NCBI GenBank assembly: GCA_011947345.1
Contig: JAAVTG010000845.1
Coordinates: 1-64,000, forward strand
Reading direction: 5' to 3'
Origin: Phytophthora quininea
Lineage: Eukaryota > Oomycota > Peronosporomycetes > Peronosporales > Peronosporaceae
DNA: 64,000 bases
Made by a program: the position numbers and the translations under genes. Positions 62,046-64,000 of this stretch are shown piece by piece. Within the stretch, counting starts at the first letter, position 1. Each line of letters begins with the position of its first letter. The notes below the pieces were generated by a model. The model was not told the origin of the DNA, ran no database searches, and worked only from the letters and a program-made list of their open reading frames with translations.

Positions 62046-64000
62046 ATGGACGCGCTGGCAGGCTCCGCCGCTGGCAAGGGCCACCGCAAGTCCAAGTCGG
62101 GCGCCAAGGTCAACAAGCAGAAGCGCAAGGCCTTCGAGAAGCAGAAGAAGGAGCAGCCGTCGCTGGCCGAGCAGCGCAAGAACCCCAAGGCCTTCGGCGT
62201 GGCCAAGGCCGGCCGCGCGCGCAAGACCATCCAGCGCAACTTGGACCGCGCTCACCGCAAGGAATATGTGCCGCAGCAAAACCGCGCCGAGGAGCTGCCG
62301 CCGCCCATCTCGGTGGTCGTCATGGGCCCTCCAGGCAGCGGTAAGAGTACGGTCATCCGCTCGCTGGTCAAGCGCTACACGCGCCACAACCTGGTGGAGG
62401 TCAAGGGACCCGTGACGGTCGTGAGCGGCAAGGACCGCCGCATCACTTTCTTCGAGTGCCCCAACGACCTGAACGCTATGATCGACCTGGCCAAGATCGC
62501 CGACCTGGTGCTGCTGCTGGTGGACGCCAGCTTCGGCTTCGAGATGGAGACGTTCGAGTTCCTCAACATCCTGCAGGTCGTGGGCTTCCCCAAGGTGATG
62601 GGCATTCTGACCCACCTGGACAGCTTCAAGAAGAACAAGAGTCTGCGCAAGACCAAGAAGAGACTCAAGGCCAGATTCTGGACCGAAATCTACCAAGGAG
62701 CCAAACTCTTCTACTTTTCCGGCATCTCTGCCAACAAATACCCCAAGGGAGAGATCCACAACTTGTCGCTCTACATCTCCAGGATGAAGTTTAGGCCGCT
62801 TACGTGGAGAAACTCGCACCCGTACATGCTGGCGGATCGATTTGAAGACGTCACTGCCCCGGATGATGTCCAGCGCAACCCGCTGGTGGATCGTCGTGTG
62901 ACGTTGTATGGATATTTGCGTGGCACGCATCTGAAGCCGGGCATGAAGATGCACATTGCAGGTGCTGGAGACTTTTTCATGGACAGTGTGACAGCTATGC
63001 CCGACCCATGCAATGTGCCATCAAGTAAACGTGCTGCGGACGGCAGTGTGAAGAAGAAACACTTGACGCAGAAGGACACGCTGTTGTACGCGCCCATGTC
63101 GGATGTCGGCAACATTATGTACGACAAGGATGCCATGTACATTAACTTGAGTCAGCTCAACTACACAAACCCGGACACTGGTGATGTTGTGGCAGATGAG
63201 CAGAATGGAGAGGCAGCGGAAGGCGCTTCGGACGGTGTACGCATTGGACTCGGTGGAAAGGGAGTGGAAATGGTGCAGAGCATGCAGAAGATGGATGTTG
63301 GTCTTGACGAGAGACTCAAGGGCGCTAGTTTATCGCTTTTTAAGAATACGGCCGCAATTCGTGCGGACGAAGTCGACAGCGATGAAGTAGATGACAGCGA
63401 TAGCGATGACGGCGATGAGGATGACGAAGGCAATCCGAATGTCGAAAAGCCCAAGGAAGCTATTGTGCGTGACAGCACGGGGCGCGTTCGCCGTCGCGCA
63501 GTCTTTGAGGAAACTGAAGAGGCAGCTGAAGATTCCTATAAGGTTGGAAACGGAGAGGCCGAGTCGGACGATGACGAGGACAGCGACGACGATGAAGATG
63601 ATGGGGAGGAGGAGGAAGAAGAGGTGACAGAAGAAGAGTCTCAGTTGCGTTGGAAAGAAAACATGGTTTCTCGTGCGGCGGCGAATTTCCTGGAACGGGA
63701 GCAAGCCGACGTGAATCTGATGGAGCTGGTGTACGGGGAGCGCCAAAAGCTGCACATGAGCGAACGAGACCTGGAGAATGAGGAGGAAGCGAAGAAGGGA
63801 AAGAATTCCAGTAGAAACGACAGCGACGACGACGACGACAGCTTTTTCACATTGAAGCGCAAATCAGACGCTTCAGGCGCTTCGTCGTCGGCTTCGGAAA
63901 CGTATAATACAGTGAACGCCATGGATTGTTCTCGGCTGCACCTAGGCAGCGATGACATGGACGACTGGACGATGCCGGACGTGCTTGAGGGTATTCGCAA
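62046..64000 (+). CDS. BMS1: BMS1 ribosome-biogenesis GTPase, 3' end beyond the window
   Basis: Open from ATG 62046 to the window end (651 codons). The N-terminus is very basic (GKGHRKSKSGAKVNKQKRKA) and KNPKAFGVAKAGRARKTIQR is typical of BMS1/TSR1. The G-domain has VVVMGPPGSGKSTVIRSLVK (P-loop, residues 94-102), KIADLVLLLVDASFGFEMET and VVGFPKVMGILTHLDSFKKN (THLD in place of NKxD). The AARP2CN-type region follows (GEIHNLSLYISRMKFRPLTW, YGYLRGTHLKPGMKMHIAGA). A long Asp/Glu-rich segment leads to RWKENMVSRAAANFLEREQA. BMS1 binds Rcl1 and the U3 snoRNP for 18S rRNA processing in the nucleolus. No frame change in this part. Confidence 0.95.
   Translation, partial: MDALAGSAAGKGHRKSKSGAKVNKQKRKAFEKQKKEQPSLAEQRKNPKAFGVAKAGRARKTIQRNLDRAHRKEYVPQQNRAEELPPPISVVVMGPPGSGKSTVIRSLVKRYTRHNLVEVKGPVTVVSGKDRRITFFECPNDLNAMIDLAKIADLVLLLVDASFGFEMETFEFLNILQVVGFPKVMGILTHLDSFKKNKSLRKTKKRLKARFWTEIYQGAKLFYFSGISANKYPKGEIHNLSLYISRMKFRPLTWRNSHPYMLADRFEDVTAPDDVQRNPLVDRRVTLYGYLRGTHLKPGMKMHIAGAGDFFMDSVTAMPDPCNVPSSKRAADGSVKKKHLTQKDTLLYAPMSDVGNIMYDKDAMYINLSQLNYTNPDTGDVVADEQNGEAAEGASDGVRIGLGGKGVEMVQSMQKMDVGLDERLKGASLSLFKNTAAIRADEVDSDEVDDSDSDDGDEDDEGNPNVEKPKEAIVRDSTGRVRRRAVFEETEEAAEDSYKVGNGEAESDDDEDSDDDEDDGEEEEEEVTEEESQLRWKENMVSRAAANFLEREQADVNLMELVYGERQKLHMSERDLENEEEAKKGKNSSRNDSDDDDDSFFTLKRKSDASGASSSASETYNTVNAMDCSRLHLGSDDMDDWTMPDVLEGIR

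Noticed and set aside
61538..62344. 268-codon plus-strand ORF across the BMS1 start
   Set aside because: It is antisense to the cNMP/RGS gene and then out of frame with BMS1.
62001..62954. 317-codon minus-strand ORF
   Set aside because: It is antisense to the GTPase domain of BMS1, which is unambiguous on the plus strand.
1..64000. CRISPR array, bacterial operon or phage-like system
   Set aside because: Repeats are LTRs, a segmental duplication and simple repeats; introns and domain content are eukaryotic throughout.

Overview
The window comes from a plant-pathogenic oomycete, probably Phytophthora or a close relative. The reasons are secreted RxLR-dEER effector genes, an NLP gene, short GT-AG introns of about 45-80 nt, tightly packed housekeeping genes, and a repeat load typical of oomycetes (Ty3/gypsy chromovirus, Ty1/copia, a Crypton-like element, a hAT remnant, LINE-like remnants and a MITE). 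I name no species.

Layout. 1-1187 is the 3' part of an L-threonine aldolase gene. 1188-21700 is repeat-rich. It holds a retroelement-like remnant (2403-3537), an RxLR fragment (3661-3831), a complete Ty3/gypsy element (3874-10467) inserted with a 5-bp target duplication into a small open reading frame, a decayed leucine-rich-repeat-like gene (10943-13116), an RxLR relic (13257-13686), a tRNA-like sequence, a Crypton-like tyrosine-recombinase element with a chromodomain ORF (14690-17362), and an unclassified DDE transposase gene (18029-21016). 21957-31769 is a gene-dense island: a multi-pass membrane protein, a DUF1765-like protein, a short tail-acidic membrane protein, a conserved unknown, and a NADAR-domain protein.

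31900-50761 is the most interesting part. An RxLR gene and an NLP gene lie head to head with a Ty1/copia element between them, and 6630 bp of this arrangement occurs twice in direct orientation (32126-38755 and 43625-50254), differing at only about a dozen positions. The first copy keeps a complete RxLR gene but a truncated NLP. The second keeps a complete NLP but a truncated RxLR, cut at a breakpoint that also cuts a different RxLR gene on the opposite strand. The 4.9 kb between the copies holds a hAT remnant, a small secreted protein, a LINE-like tail and another RxLR gene.

51370-64000 is again gene-dense: an FSIP1-like protein, TsaE, the ubiquitin chain-elongation factor UFD2, a further RxLR gene, a coiled-coil gene, a cNMP-binding/RGS signalling protein, and the ribosome-biogenesis GTPase BMS1, which runs off the end. 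The picture is housekeeping islands around a transposon-rich effector island. Four members of one RxLR family, recognisable by a shared C-terminal tail, are spread over about 45 kb. Many otherwise intact genes carry a break equal to the loss of exactly one base, so a deletion-prone assembly has to be considered before calling them pseudogenes.
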